A stretch of DNA of 64,000 bases from Paramecium octaurelia (Eukaryota > Ciliophora > Oligohymenophorea > Peniculida > Parameciidae), in NCBI GenBank assembly GCA_905182995.1, contig CAJJDP010000003.1, forward strand, positions 687,820 to 751,819. Reading direction: 5' to 3'. Position 1 is the stretch's first letter. Each line of letters opens with the position of its first letter. The translations under genes were made by a program, and so were the position numbers. The notes beneath the pieces were generated by a model that worked only from the letters and a program-made list of their open reading frames with translations, made no database searches and had not been told where the DNA came from. Shown piece by piece: positions 14,510 through 24,982 of this stretch.

Positions 14510-15196
14510 TCAAGCACTTCTGGTGGTGCAAGCTTCAATTTTTGGTCCTTAATAATTTGTGCAAGCCCATGCAACTAGGTCTTCCAAAATAAGGTCTTCA
14601 TCTGTCACACTGTGTTTCTTGTTAGTTGTAATCCAAGGAACATAATTATGAGCTGGTGAAAGACCGTCTGTTTCTTCAGCTGCTGCTAGATGCAATTTGT
14701 AACCTTGATCACCCTTGAAAGTTTAAATTGTATATACATTAGCGCATTCTTTTACGGCAGTTCCTGAGATTCCAAAATCGGCTGCGCAAAGACTTGCTGC
14801 CTCATCGAAACGGGTGTTGGTGTAAGGCTTGAAAATTCTCCTGTCAATACAGATGGCCCATTGGACTTGGAGGATCTCGTTGTCATTAGGATATTTTGTA
14901 GCCAATATGTTCTACCCACACAATTGGACATAGTTTCCATAGCATTCCACAGCTCCGTGTTGGCATGTGAATTGCCATTTTCCAGTTGCTTAATTGTATA
15001 CTCTTTTGACATTTCCGTATGGTACTACTCTAATATGCACCATTTCTTCGATGTCGGGAGTATCGACTGCCTCTGTCAGGGAATTCAACAGAAACTCCAT
15101 GCAATCGGGACATAAGGATTCGGTATAAACGTCTACCGATAATCTGTTTTAACAAAGGGTTATTGCCAAAAGGAGGGCTAATCCTAAAAATTTCAT
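14510..15196 (-). CDS. GILT-family lysosomal thiol reductase
   Basis: A 228-residue intronless protein of the gamma-interferon-inducible lysosomal thiol reductase (GILT) family, which reduces disulfides in acidic endolysosomes. It begins with a signal peptide (MKFLGLALLLAITLC). The thioredoxin-like CxxC active site is CPDC at about residues 30 to 33 (TESLCPDCMEFL). The family signature CQHGx2ECx2NxxxxC is fully present as CQHGAVECYGNYVQLC. Further cysteines and the C-terminal LILEDLVAWAC segment fit the family. In a ciliate the likely site is the digestive vacuole or lysosome. It is divergent from the next gene with 63 bp between start codons. Confidence 0.93.
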
Positions 15197-15259
15197 TATT
15201 ATAATAATGACGCAATCGCGAGTTTCATACTTTGATAATTATTTGTTCGTTAAATAAAA

Positions 15260-15949
15260 ATGCAATCAATATTAAGTTAATGTGGTGCTCTTGATGAGGA
15301 ATTCCTAATTTTGGTCCCTACTATTGAAACTATGGTTTAGGAATTGTCTGTGGTAAGTCGAGAATTCGTTAGTTCTAAATTGGAATTTCTTAAAAAATAT
15401 TCAACTTCTCTTAAATCAAGTCAGATCGATGCTCGAATCCATCGAAACCAGCAAACTCGGAATCTCATTGAATATGTGAAAATGCATAGACAATCAAAAA
15501 CCAAATCAGTAAGTTAAATTTGTACAAGTAAGCACAAATAGAAATTTCATACTGATTCTGGATGGAGTGGCATCCAGAATTGCTATTCCACATCTTGTTC
15601 AACTATACAAACTTCAGAATTCACTGCAGTCTCGCAGCAGAAGAATAATAAAACTATATCAATAAAAACACTTAAGCAACTTATTACAAAATAAAAAAAA
15701 CATTAATAAAAGACAAATGAATAAATTTTTAGATTAATTAATAAATGTATGAATTTAATATCCGAAAATTCACATCTATACCCATAATACCCAAGCTTAT
15801 TAGAAGAGTACAAGAATATACGCTAAAACAATTCCAGCCTAGAACAAAAGTTGAATCTAGAGAAAAAGTCCTAGTAAGTTAAAGAAAATTTCAAGAAGCT
15901 AATGCAAAGTTAAGAATCATTCAAATCTTACTTAAATTCAGTCATTTGA
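15260..15949 (+). CDS. Hypothetical protein
   Basis: A 218-residue protein with one 33-nt intron; splicing restores a frame that closes at TGA. The N-terminal part is helical (ETMVQELSVVSREFVSSKLE), the middle is S/T-rich, and the C-terminal part has a coiled-coil-like helix (LLEEYKNIRQNNSSLEQKLN). I recognise no family. It converges on the next minus-strand gene, with 17 bp between stops. Confidence 0.7.
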
Positions 15950-15966
15950 TTATTTTTATTAATAAT

Positions 15967-17795
15967 TCAATTTTCAGAACCTGAGGATTCAGAATTCTCT
16001 GAATTACTAGATTCCTTATTCTTCTTCTTCTTCTTTTTATTAGTCTTCTCCATTTCCTTCTCCTTTGCATTCATTATCATTAACTATTACACGGCCTCAG
16101 CCAATTAGCCCGTTTTCTTTAAAGATCTATTGACCCCCTTATTTAATTGCAATTTGAATAAGGCAACAAGATCCTCATCTAGCAACTTCACTAATTTAGG
16201 TGTTATTTCATCATCCTAATCCTACAATTACTAAAATGCTTTCTAAGCCTCTAAAGCCTTATCTAAATCTGATTACTCAGGTTTCAATATTGAACAATAT
16301 TCATTTTCACTTGCCTTCATATGCAATCCTAATTTTGGTTTAGGTAGATAATCAAATAACTTTATTTGATCTGAGCTCAACAATATTAATTTCAATTTAT
16401 CTATTTCCTATAATTTCTTTATTATATAAGTGATATCTAAAGTGTGTGTGATTTTTCCCATTGAAAAATTTATGAGCTCTCTCTTCCCTCCTTTTTTACA
16501 TTAACAGCATCCAAAATAATCAAAGAATTGGAGATCAAGACGACTTTCTTGTTCTTTAAAAAATTCAGTGATGTCACTAGAAATTTGATCCAACAATTTT
16601 GATTTTTAGTTTACATCATGTTCAGCTACTTTTGACATTCTATTAAACTTCTCTAATTAAACTGACTTATTCAAGATTTCTCTCACTTTTGCTTTACCCT
16701 TATTGTCTGGGTGTACTTTATTATCATAATCCATTTCAAAGTTGAACAATTCATTCAACAAAGACACTCGATAGGATAAATTGTTGAAGGGCATTATGAA
16801 TAATAAACTACACAAATATATGATCTCCCAAAATCCACCAATGTCTCCCAAATACTAATATACTCTAGGGTATGACCTCTATGTTATGTATGTTTTTTGA
16901 TCTAAAGATATATTGATTTGGAAAATTTATTAATCTGAACTTTTATCTTAAATTGTTTCATAGTAGTTTGAGATGGACAACATAGTTTCTTCATATTAAT
17001 CTTACACAATATAGCCATTATCAGTTTATGTTAATTGTGGTTACAATATAATATTGAGTTTCTTCGTAAAGTTTAACATTGATGTGATGGCAAAGGACTT
17101 TCCGATTAAATTCACAGGCTTTTTGAAATTAGAAATTTCAGTGTTTGCTGATGTCATTTTCAATAGGAACTAATCACTATCCATGATATTAGGAGCTATG
17201 CATTAGGTACTTCTAATAAATTTTATATTTTACGCAGACGTGCACTATTTGACTTTGATTTATAATGATTTATCTTTTGAGGATTCTAAACCTCCTTCCA
17301 AAACAATTGAGTTGAGAGATTTCCAATCAATACAATACCAAATCTAATCGCTCTTATCAAAATATGCATTGAGGGTTGGATCATCAAATTAAAAATCAAT
17401 ACATTTAGACATGGGGATTTCTTGGATGGTCAAACTATTAAAAATGTAAAGGAATGTTACCCATCTATTTAACCTATTGATCCTTCTAGGATGTATGAAG
17501 TCAAAAGATCATTGCCTTTTTGAGCTATAGCTATGCTAAAATTTTAAGGAGCCAAATAAAATGGTTTCTAATCTTCAGAGTAGGTAGTGTAACTAATAGC
17601 ACTTGGGTTATTTCTAACAATAAGTGATACTAGACCACTATAATAAACCAGAACTACTAAACTCACTAATATTGATGTTAGAAAAACTCCCAAATATGTT
17701 CTATGACCTTATTCCTTTAATAATAATAAACTGACTGGTCTGGTGTAAACATTAAACTTTTTGATGGCATTGCTAATAGATTGAAAATTGTGCAT
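15967..17795 (-). CDS. Two-membrane-segment protein, ciliate-type
   Basis: A 600-residue protein with one 26-nt intron. A short cytosolic start (MHNFQSISNAIKKFNVYTRP) precedes a hydrophobic segment near residues 40 to 62 (YLGVFLTSILVSLVVLVYY). A ~300-residue region follows, then a second membrane segment whose lead-in is YLGDIGGFWEIIYLCSLLF. The C-terminal ~190 residues are charged and end in a K/E/S-rich tail. This two-helix layout with a DIGG motif before the second helix resembles a large family of uncharacterised ciliate membrane proteins; I know no function for it. A CCQCKKGGKRE cysteine patch in the C-terminal part could bind metal or be lipidated. Confidence 0.8.
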
Positions 17796-18161
17796 TCAAA
17801 TGAGTTAAAATAAATTAATATCAAATGTAGTAACTGAGCAAACTTAGATTTTATTGAATTAATTTCGAAACATTATCTAATAATCGAAAAGGTAATTATA
17901 CTACTAAAATTACTATTTCTAAAATATTAAATTAAAAAACGTAACATTCCAGGAGCTCATGAAGCATATAGTATATTTGCAACTGTATAAGGTATAGTTT
18001 CTGCGAGAAGACAAAGAAAAGAGTCCATGATCAAAAAGTAGGAAATAATCAGCTATCCCTTATAGTAATGTAATCAGAACTGAAGCATAACTGTGATGGA
18101 GATAATTGAATTAATATTACTTGATAAATCTATTACTAATGTACTATGAATAGAGAAAAAC
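17796..18161. other. Intergenic region without recognised gene
   Basis: These 366 bp separate the starts of the two-membrane-segment gene from the 3' end of the eS8 gene. Only very short frames occur on either strand. The sequence from 18113 onward is the beginning of the duplicated block described separately. Confidence 0.5.
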
Positions 18162-18811
18162 TCATTTTTTCTTTTATTCGACCTTCTTAACATAAAATTC
18201 TAGTTCCTTTCCTTCAAGAATGTAACCATCGGCTCTGCCAGATTGTCCTGGTCTTGATGTGATTCTGACTAGAAGTCTTTGATTTTAGAATTATTCAGCA
18301 ACTAAATTATCAATAACTCTGTCCTTCAATCTGGCTTCTAGTTTCTTTTTTAATGAGTTTGATTTCTTGACTTCTTAAGGTGCTGGTTAGTCCTAGGAGA
18401 GTAATTAAACAATTTTACCTTCTTTTGAGTCTTTTTGGCTCCCAAATCGATGTTGTATTTCTTTAAATAAAATTGTTTGAATGGTGTAGCATCGACTTAC
18501 ACAATGACACCTCTGGTGAGTGTTTTGGTTCTGACTAATTCATTATTTGATGGATGATAAACAACTTCGACAATCTTTGCTTTTTTTGCAACACCTTCAC
18601 TAGCCCAAGAGAAGTTTCCATCGGATAAACGAAGAGCTCTGAATTTGAAGTTTCCTCCTCGGACTCTCAATCTTCTAACTCTCTTTTCGCCAGATACCAA
18701 TTTAGTCATAGCAGCTTGTCTTCCTTTCTCGAAAGCTCTCTTCTTCTTATGGATTGGCATACGACCACCTGTGAGTCTTCTTTTGTGTCTGCTATCTCTT
18801 GAAATACCCAT
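18162..18811 (-). CDS. RPS8: Ribosomal protein eS8 (copy left of the gap)
   Basis: Small-subunit ribosomal protein eS8, 207 residues after removal of one 26-nt intron, matching the family length of about 208. The N-terminus [17 protein letters not shown], the core [18 protein letters not shown] and the [17 protein letters not shown] segment are typical, as is the C-terminal [19 protein letters not shown]. Several TAA/TAG codons fall inside the conserved protein and must be read as Gln. Its start faces the start of the coiled-coil gene at 18877, 65 bp away. It is identical in protein sequence to the copy at 19485-20134. Confidence 0.96.
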
Positions 18812-18876
18812 GAATAATAAAAAAAGATTTTATTTAATTTCAAATAACCACACATATACGCTTATTTAATATAATT

Positions 18877-19300
18877 ATGAAACAGAATATGACACCCTCC
18901 TATTAGATAATGGATCGAATTGGTTTCATCAAGAATATGATATCCACTCATTAAAAAAAACTCATCACCGAACCTAAACGTAGTTCCTCCTATTTAGAAA
19001 CCACTTAGACTGAAATTGTTAGACGAAGTAGAGATTCATTTCATAAATAATAAAGTCATTTGAATGAAACATCTGCATCTGATTATTTAAGTATACAAGA
19101 AAGTGCCAATGTCAGATTGTTAAGAGAGGAACTCAAAATAACCAAAGGTTTATTGGATAAGCGATCAATTGAGTTGAATCAATTATTGTAAGACAATCAA
19201 GGACTTAGATCAGATACGGTCTAATTGAAAGAAGAAAATGAAGAATTAAAACATCAATTAAAGAAGGTTGTAAGAGAGAAAGAAGATTATAGAGAAGAAT
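18877..19300 (+). CDS. Coiled-coil protein, partial copy cut by the gap
   Basis: The first ~141 codons of the same gene annotated in full at 20200-21191, with identical sequence, interrupted by the N run. There is no internal break. It is most simply the end of a contig overlapping the next contig rather than a truncated gene. Confidence 0.85.
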
Positions 19301-19434
19301 NNNNNNNNNNNNNNNNNNNNNNNNNNNNNNNNNNNNNNNNNNNNNNNNNNNNNNNNNNNNNNNNNNNNNNNNNNNNNNNNNNNNNNNNNNNNNNNNNNNN
19401 NNNNNNNNNNNNNNNNNNNNNNNNNNNNNNNNNN
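19301..19434. other. Assembly gap (134 N)
   Basis: A run of 134 N. The sequence on its left repeats on its right, so the true distance and even the existence of a second copy are uncertain. Confidence 0.99.
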
Positions 19435-19435
19435 G

Positions 19436-20623
19436 AATATTACTTGATAAATCTATTACTAATGTACTATGAATAGAGAAAAACTCATTTTTTCTTTTAT
19501 TCGACCTTCTTAACATAAAATTCTAGTTCCTTTCCTTCAAGAATGTAACCATCGGCTCTGCCAGATTGTCCTGGTCTTGATGTGATTCTGACTAGAAGTC
19601 TTTGATTTTAGAATTATTCAGCAACTAAATTATCAATAACTCTATCCTTCAATCTGGCTTCTAGTTTCTTTTTTAATGAGTTTGATTTCTTGACTTCTTA
19701 AGGTGCTGGTTAGTCCTAGGAGAGTAATTAAACAATTTTACCTTCTTTTGAGTCTTTTTGGCTCCCAAATCGATGTTGTATTTCTTTAAATAAAATTGTT
19801 TGAATGGTGTAGCATCGACTTACACAATGACACCTCTGGTGAGTGTTTTGGTTCTGACTAATTCATTATTTGATGGATGATAAACAACTTCGACAATCTT
19901 TGCTTTTTTTGCAACACCTTCACTAGCCCAAGAGAAGTTTCCATCGGATAAACGAAGAGCTCTGAATTTGAAGTTTCCTCCTCGGACTCTCAATCTTCTA
20001 ACTCTCTTTTCGCCAGATACCAATTTAGTCATAGCAGCTTGTCTTCCTTTCTCGAAAGCTCTCTTCTTCTTATGGATTGGCATACGACCACCTGTGAGTC
20101 TTCTTTTGTGTCTGCTATCTCTTGAAATACCCATGAATAATAAAAAAAGATTTTATTTAATTTCAAATAACCACACATATACGCTTATTTAATATAATTA
20201 TGAAACAGAATATGACACCCTCCTATTAGATAATGGATCGAATTGGTTTCATCAAGAATATGATATCCACTCATTAAAAAAAACTCATCACCGAACCTAA
20301 ACGTAGTTCCTCCTATTTAGAAACCACTTAGACTGAAATTGTTAGACGAAGTAGAGATTCATTTCATAAATAATAAAGTCATTTGAATGAAACATCTGCA
20401 TCTGATTATTTAAGTATACAAGAAAGTGCCAATGTCAGATTGTTAAGAGAGGAACTCAAAATAACCAAAGGTTTATTGGATAAGCGATCAATTGAGTTGA
20501 ATCAATTATTGTAAGACAATCAAGGACTTAGATCAGATACGGTCTAATTGAAAGAAGAAAATGAAGAATTAAAACATCAATTAAAGAAGGTTGTAAGAGA
20601 GAAAGAAGATTATAGAGAAGAAT
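19436..20623. repeat. Direct repeat, copy 2 (right of assembly gap)
   Basis: Second copy of the 1,188-bp block at 18113-19300. It begins two bases after the gap and continues without a break into unique sequence of the full coiled-coil gene. Confidence 0.95.
19485..20134 (-). CDS. RPS8: Ribosomal protein eS8 (copy right of the gap)
   Basis: Same gene structure as the copy at 18162-18811: 207 residues, one 26-nt intron, all eS8 motifs. It differs by one synonymous base. If the duplication is an assembly artefact, only one of the two exists. Confidence 0.95.
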
Positions 20624-21191
20624 TGGCATTTAAGTTCAAAAAGATGGAGTCGTTGAATGAGGAGATTCAAAGATTGGAGAAATCTCAAAATCAAATGATC
20701 TGTGACTTAAAGGAAGCAAGGGAAGCCATGTAAAATATTAGGCAGTATGAGACTGAAATTAAGTCAAAGGAAAAATAAGTATGCATCTGTGTTTATTAAA
20801 ATAGCTGTTAAATGATTGGCAGAAACTAGAGAAAGACAAGCTTCTACTCAAAGAACGACAATCTTAATTGCTAATATTACAAGAATAGTTACAAGTGGAA
20901 GTTGAAAATATTCAATCTCTTAAAAATAGAATTACATTGAAGGAGAAGAAGATAGTTAATGTTGAATAAGAAAAATAAAATCGATTAAAGGAAAAGGAGC
21001 AATAGCTTTAGATAAAGGAGAAACTCATTTCATTCAAAGAACTCAAGGTAGAAAAGGAGGAGAAATTAAAAGATGAAGTTGATCAGAAGTTATTAATTTT
21101 GGAAATGAATGAAGATTTATGGAAAAAAAGAGTTTAGGCAGAATTCACTAAAATAAAAGAAGTAAAATAAAAACTTTAAATAATTAAATGA
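20200..21191 (+). CDS. Coiled-coil protein
   Basis: A 321-residue protein with one 26-nt intron. After a short S/T-rich N-terminus it is almost entirely coiled coil: stretches such as ELNQLLQDNQGLRSDTVQLK and FKKMESLNEEIQRLEKSQNQ and further K/E/Q/L heptads to the C-terminus. No other domain is visible. It is divergent from eS8 with 65 bp between starts. Confidence 0.82.
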
Positions 21192-21420
21192 AAAATTCAC
21201 TTAACTATAAATTTTGGATTTTTTTAACTTAATTTTTATATTATTTATTTTTAAAAATCCTTTTTCTTTTTCAAATAAGCTTGTTAATAATTAGCCATCC
21301 TTCTAAACATTACCTGTTCTCTTGATTTTATAATATCCCTCAAAAATTTACTTGAAAAATTATTTTCAGGAAAAAGGGAATTAAAAGTTCTTCCTTTTCT
21401 ACCCAACAATCATTATTTAA

Positions 21421-21966
21421 ATGAAATACATTCCATTAACCTAACATTTTCATACAGTTGCAATGCTCTATGAAAAATGCGCAGATCTCTCCTCCCAAAT
21501 AGATTCACTGCAATCTCAATTTACATACAACGATGGATAAAATGGATAAATGGAAAATGAAAAAGTTGAAAGATAATCTCAAACTATAGAAGATCTAACT
21601 TCTAGGGTTCCAGAAGAGACAAATCTTCAACCATAAATTGAAAAAAGAGTATAGCAATATGAAGAAAAAGAAGAAGAGAAATAGAATTAAGAAAAAACTA
21701 TCTTGAAAATAGGCAAATCCATTGAAAAATCTAATAAAATGAAAGTATCCTTAACTTGTGATCATTGTAAAAAAGTGTTCTAAACAGATAAACAGTATAA
21801 AAAACATTAGTATGGTGTCAGGTATAGAGGAGGTCAAGATAAATCAAAAAGCAAATCTTAAAAAGATCAATCAAAAAAAAAAGACTAAAAGGAAAAAAAG
21901 GATAAATAGGATAAAAGAGATTCATCAAGCAAAAAGTCACTAGAAAAATTCCAATTATGCCTTTGA
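21421..21966 (+). CDS. Hypothetical protein with a zinc-finger-like motif
   Basis: A 181-residue intronless frame. The N-terminal third has a helix (TVAMLYEKCADLSSQIDSLQ), the middle is acidic and Q-rich, and near residue 120 lies LTCDHCKKVFQTDKQYKKHQ. That has the first half of a C2H2 finger (C-x2-C, F, Y, H) but no obvious second histidine. The C-terminal 50 residues are a K/D/S-rich low-complexity tail. Function unknown. Confidence 0.7.
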
Positions 21967-22101
21967 TTTTGACAATATAATGTCAAAAATATAAATAAAG
22001 TTATGATTTTTAAAATAAAAGAAAATAAAAGTTTTCCACTCTTCTTATTGTTGAATGTAGTTTTATTTTTTAAAGAATTATTTGATTATATTTTTAATAA
22101 A

Positions 22102-22555
22102 ATGTCTGAAATTTAATAACAAATGCCACATAGTTCGAAATTAGATTAAGAATCAGCCACTAATGCTAAAAATCATTTATTGTTAGTTAATGTAATTAAT
22201 CTTGTGTAAGTAAAAGAATGTTACAGAGTTATCTAATGAATTACTATAAAGCTACAAGCACGAGATTGATCAATTAAAATAGGAGTTACATCTCATGAAA
22301 CAAAGAATAACAAATAACAACGAAGAAATTAAGAATACAACTTAACCAACTCTAGATGCTATGTTAAGAGATTTGAGATAAGTAATTTATCAACATAACT
22401 AGGCTATTAACACTCAAAAAGATGAGAACTCTAAATTGCAAAGCTAAATCACAGAATTAAAAAAAGAAAAATCTCAAATCTAGCAATTGATAATTGCAGC
22501 AACTTAAAAGGTAGCAGAACTTGAACATTAAGTTGGAAATTATACATCTGCTTGA
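22102..22555 (+). CDS. Small coiled-coil protein
   Basis: A 142-residue protein with one 25-nt intron. From about residue 32 it is a continuous helix with heptad spacing (VTELSNELLQSYKHEIDQLK, then LKKEKSQIQQLIIAATQKVA). No family recognised. Confidence 0.7.
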
Positions 22556-22639
22556 TTTTTATTATTACACATAAATTATTATTCTTTAAATAAATCCCAT
22601 CAAATTATTCAAAGCAATATCAAAGTGTATGGCATGTTG

Positions 22640-23230
22640 ATAATAGGGTATATAGAAAGATTTTAAAGAATTACAAATGCCTTTTTGGAAGTCATCGAAT
22701 AAACCCTTAGAGAAATTGAAGAAATAGTTTTGTTAAACATATTATGGAGAATTCAAGGAAATTCTAACATAAAAAGAATACGAATAAGAAATTATCAATT
22801 CACGCACTTGAATCAATTATTAATTTCTAATCAACAATTGCAATTTCAGCTTGAAAAATTATAGAAATAAGTTCGTGAAATCAATTCAATTGCTATAAGA
22901 TAGATTAGTATAAATTTAATCAGAAAAGAAACTATTATTGAAATCAGATTAAAATATGTATCACTTAACTGCAGTACTTAAGCATGATGGTAGAGCATCA
23001 TTTGGCCATTATTATAGCTATATTTTCTACAAAAATGATTATAAACTTGGTGGAAGTCTAATTATTCCATAGTTACAAAGGTTGAGAATCCCCAAGTTTT
23101 GCAATTAAGCAAAATTATTATCAAGGAGATCAATTGAAGATCAAGAACAATTATTGTAAAACCTACGATTTTTCTAAATCTTAAAATTTTGGATTTAATT
23201 GCTATAAATCTTTAGAAAATGGACTTCAAG
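22640..23230 (+). pseudogene. Decayed ubiquitin-specific protease (USP25/28-like) fragment
   Basis: The segment MYHLTAVLKHDGRASFGHYY followed by SYIF matches the histidine box of ubiquitin carboxyl-terminal hydrolases, close to the USP25/28 pattern in which the catalytic His lies in GHYW/GHYY. Upstream in the same frame is a helical stretch (KNYRNKFVKSIQLLQDRLV). About 15 codons downstream of the His the match continues only in another frame (KSNYSIVTKVENPQVLQL), and no cysteine box or ubiquitin-binding core precedes it. So this is the C-terminal remnant of a protease gene that has lost its N-terminal part and its frame. Ends are approximate. Confidence 0.55.
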
Positions 23231-23734
23231 TAATAATGTGTTTATTATTCGTAGTTATGGGTGGAATAAAAAAAAAAAATTAATTTCTACTCAAAAATTG
23301 CTCTATCCGAAGAATACATTAAATCCTGGGACGTAATTGAAATTTTTAAAATGAAGTCAAAATTGTATAACATATAAATAGAGAACATTAATTTATTTAT
23401 CTCTTGCTATAATTTTTTAATATTTCGATTATTTATTAATCAAGTCGGAGAACTTTCGTATTTAACTACAGAGTTGATAATATTAGCGTTTTATTTTATT
23501 ATAGTTAGTACCAAGATGAATATAAATTAAAACTTTATTTCGTTCTTTTTAATTGTCAAGTACAAATATATAAATATCAATATCGCATCACCTTTAATGT
23601 AACTTTACTTATTTGTACTGATACTTTTTTCAATATTTCAAACTTTACTAAAGTCTCAGTATTAAGTGAATATTTATCTCAACGTATGTTTGGTTTATAA
23701 TTGTTCATTAATTTATATATAATACAATGAATGA
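23231..23734. other. AT-rich sequence without recognised gene
   Basis: About 500 bp between the decayed protease and the TPR gene. Frames are short and of low complexity on both strands. If the TPR gene once had more N-terminal repeats, their exons are not recognisable here. Confidence 0.5.
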
Positions 23735-24602
23735 GGAAAGGCAATAGAATTAGATCCCTAGTCCTCAGATGGGTATTATCATAGATGTACTGTATACATT
23801 AAAGTTTCAGCTAATTGTCATTTGAAATTGAAAGATTTTAATTCAGCTTTGAATGACTGTGACAGCTCCATATCAATAAATCCAAACTTCCCTTTAGTAT
23901 ATGTTAGGAGAGGTATTTGCTTCTTGTTATCTTAAGGCCTAGCCTTGGTTTGCCTACATCGCTAGGAGGAAGCACTAAAGTGCTATTATAGAGCCATAGA
24001 AATTGATAAAAACTGTTGGCAGGCTTATAATAACAGAGGTATAGATTTGCTTAACAAGGGGCCTTATTTAGTGATATGAACAAGAACACCTTAGCACTCA
24101 TGGATTATAACAAATCCATAGAGATTAATCCTAGTGGCGATTTAGCCTATAATAACAGAGGTACAAGTAGTTCTATATTAGGTTTACTTTATAAGGATAC
24201 AGGTAAGTTTGATTTATCTCTAAAAGATTTTAACAAATCTATCGAATTAAATTAAAACAACACTTTGCCCTATTTTAATAGAGGTAGTTGATATCATATA
24301 TTTAATAAGGATTACTATTTTAAAAGCTTGGGAAGCTAGAACAAAGTCTTCACGATTTCAATAAAGCAATTGAACTTGATAAAAATAATTCAATATTTTA
24401 TCTCACTAGAGGTAATTTCGATTTTCTATATCTAGGGGCACTTTTATAAAAAATGGGGAAACCCTAATAAGCACTACACGATTTTCAATAGGCGATGGGA
24501 AATATACCTGGCAATAAAGCAGGGAATTAAGGGTAATCGTAAACTCAGCCAATCAAAGAGGTTGAAAGATCCTCTGAAGGTTGCTGCTGTTAAATTTATT
24601 GA
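23735..24602 (+). CDS. TPR-repeat protein, 5' end incomplete
   Basis: At least five tetratricopeptide repeats, a helical scaffold for protein binding. Units include CYYRAIEIDKNCWQAYNNRG, MDYNKSIEINPSGDLAYNNR, LKDFNKSIELNQNNTLPYFN and LHDFNKAIELDKNNSIFYLT. Five introns of 20 to 30 nt (23913-23942, 24039-24058, 24161-24181, 24284-24309, and one near 24412) all fall at the same place, after the first base of the glycine codon of the ...RG motif, so middle exons equal one 34-residue repeat (102 nt). The C-terminus ends in CCC plus QIY. The frame opens inside a repeat directly after a TGA, and neither nearby ATG (23727, 23731) is in frame. The gene is therefore 5'-truncated or begins with an intron I cannot place. 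Confidence 0.7.
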
Positions 24603-24982
24603 AATTAATATTAGTGTAAATATCAAGATTTAATTTGTTTATTTATGATAATATGTTTACAGAGGTTGATGTTGAATTTACACACCCAGAATCTAAATGT
24701 ATAATCTAATAACTATGAATAATAATTAATGGCAATAAATTTTTTCTACATTGTAAAAGTGGTAATTTATTAAGTTCATTTTAGATCTCGATAAGATAAG
24801 CATAATAAGATTAAAATAGTTTGATAAAATTGAAAATTTATTAATAATAAATTTTTCTCAATTGAATAAAATCGAACTGAATATATAATCTGCATATTTA
24901 TATCTTTTAATTTCATTTCTTAATTTAAGGACAGTTTTAGTAAATAAGTTTTAATTTAATAAAGTTCAAAAATATTTATTAA
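24603..24982. other. Intergenic, AT-rich
   Basis: 380 bp of very AT-rich sequence between the TPR gene and the kinase gene on the same strand. Nothing recognisable; it presumably contains the kinase promoter. Confidence 0.5.

Larger units (their letters stand above)
18113..19300. repeat. Direct repeat, copy 1 (left of assembly gap)
   Basis: This 1,188-bp block recurs at 19436-20623, offset exactly 1,323 bp. I found one mismatch, G at 18321 against A at 19644, a synonymous change in eS8 (Asp GAC/GAT on the coding strand). The block contains all of eS8 and the first ~140 codons of the adjacent coiled-coil gene. It stops exactly at the run of N. Confidence 0.95.

Noticed and set aside
18645-18869. 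A 74-codon plus-strand frame inside eS8 and its exact copy at 19968-20192
   Set aside because: It is the antisense shadow of the strongly conserved eS8 exon.
19205-19516. Open frames running through the N run
   Set aside because: The N bases are not sequence; the flanks belong to eS8 and the coiled-coil gene.
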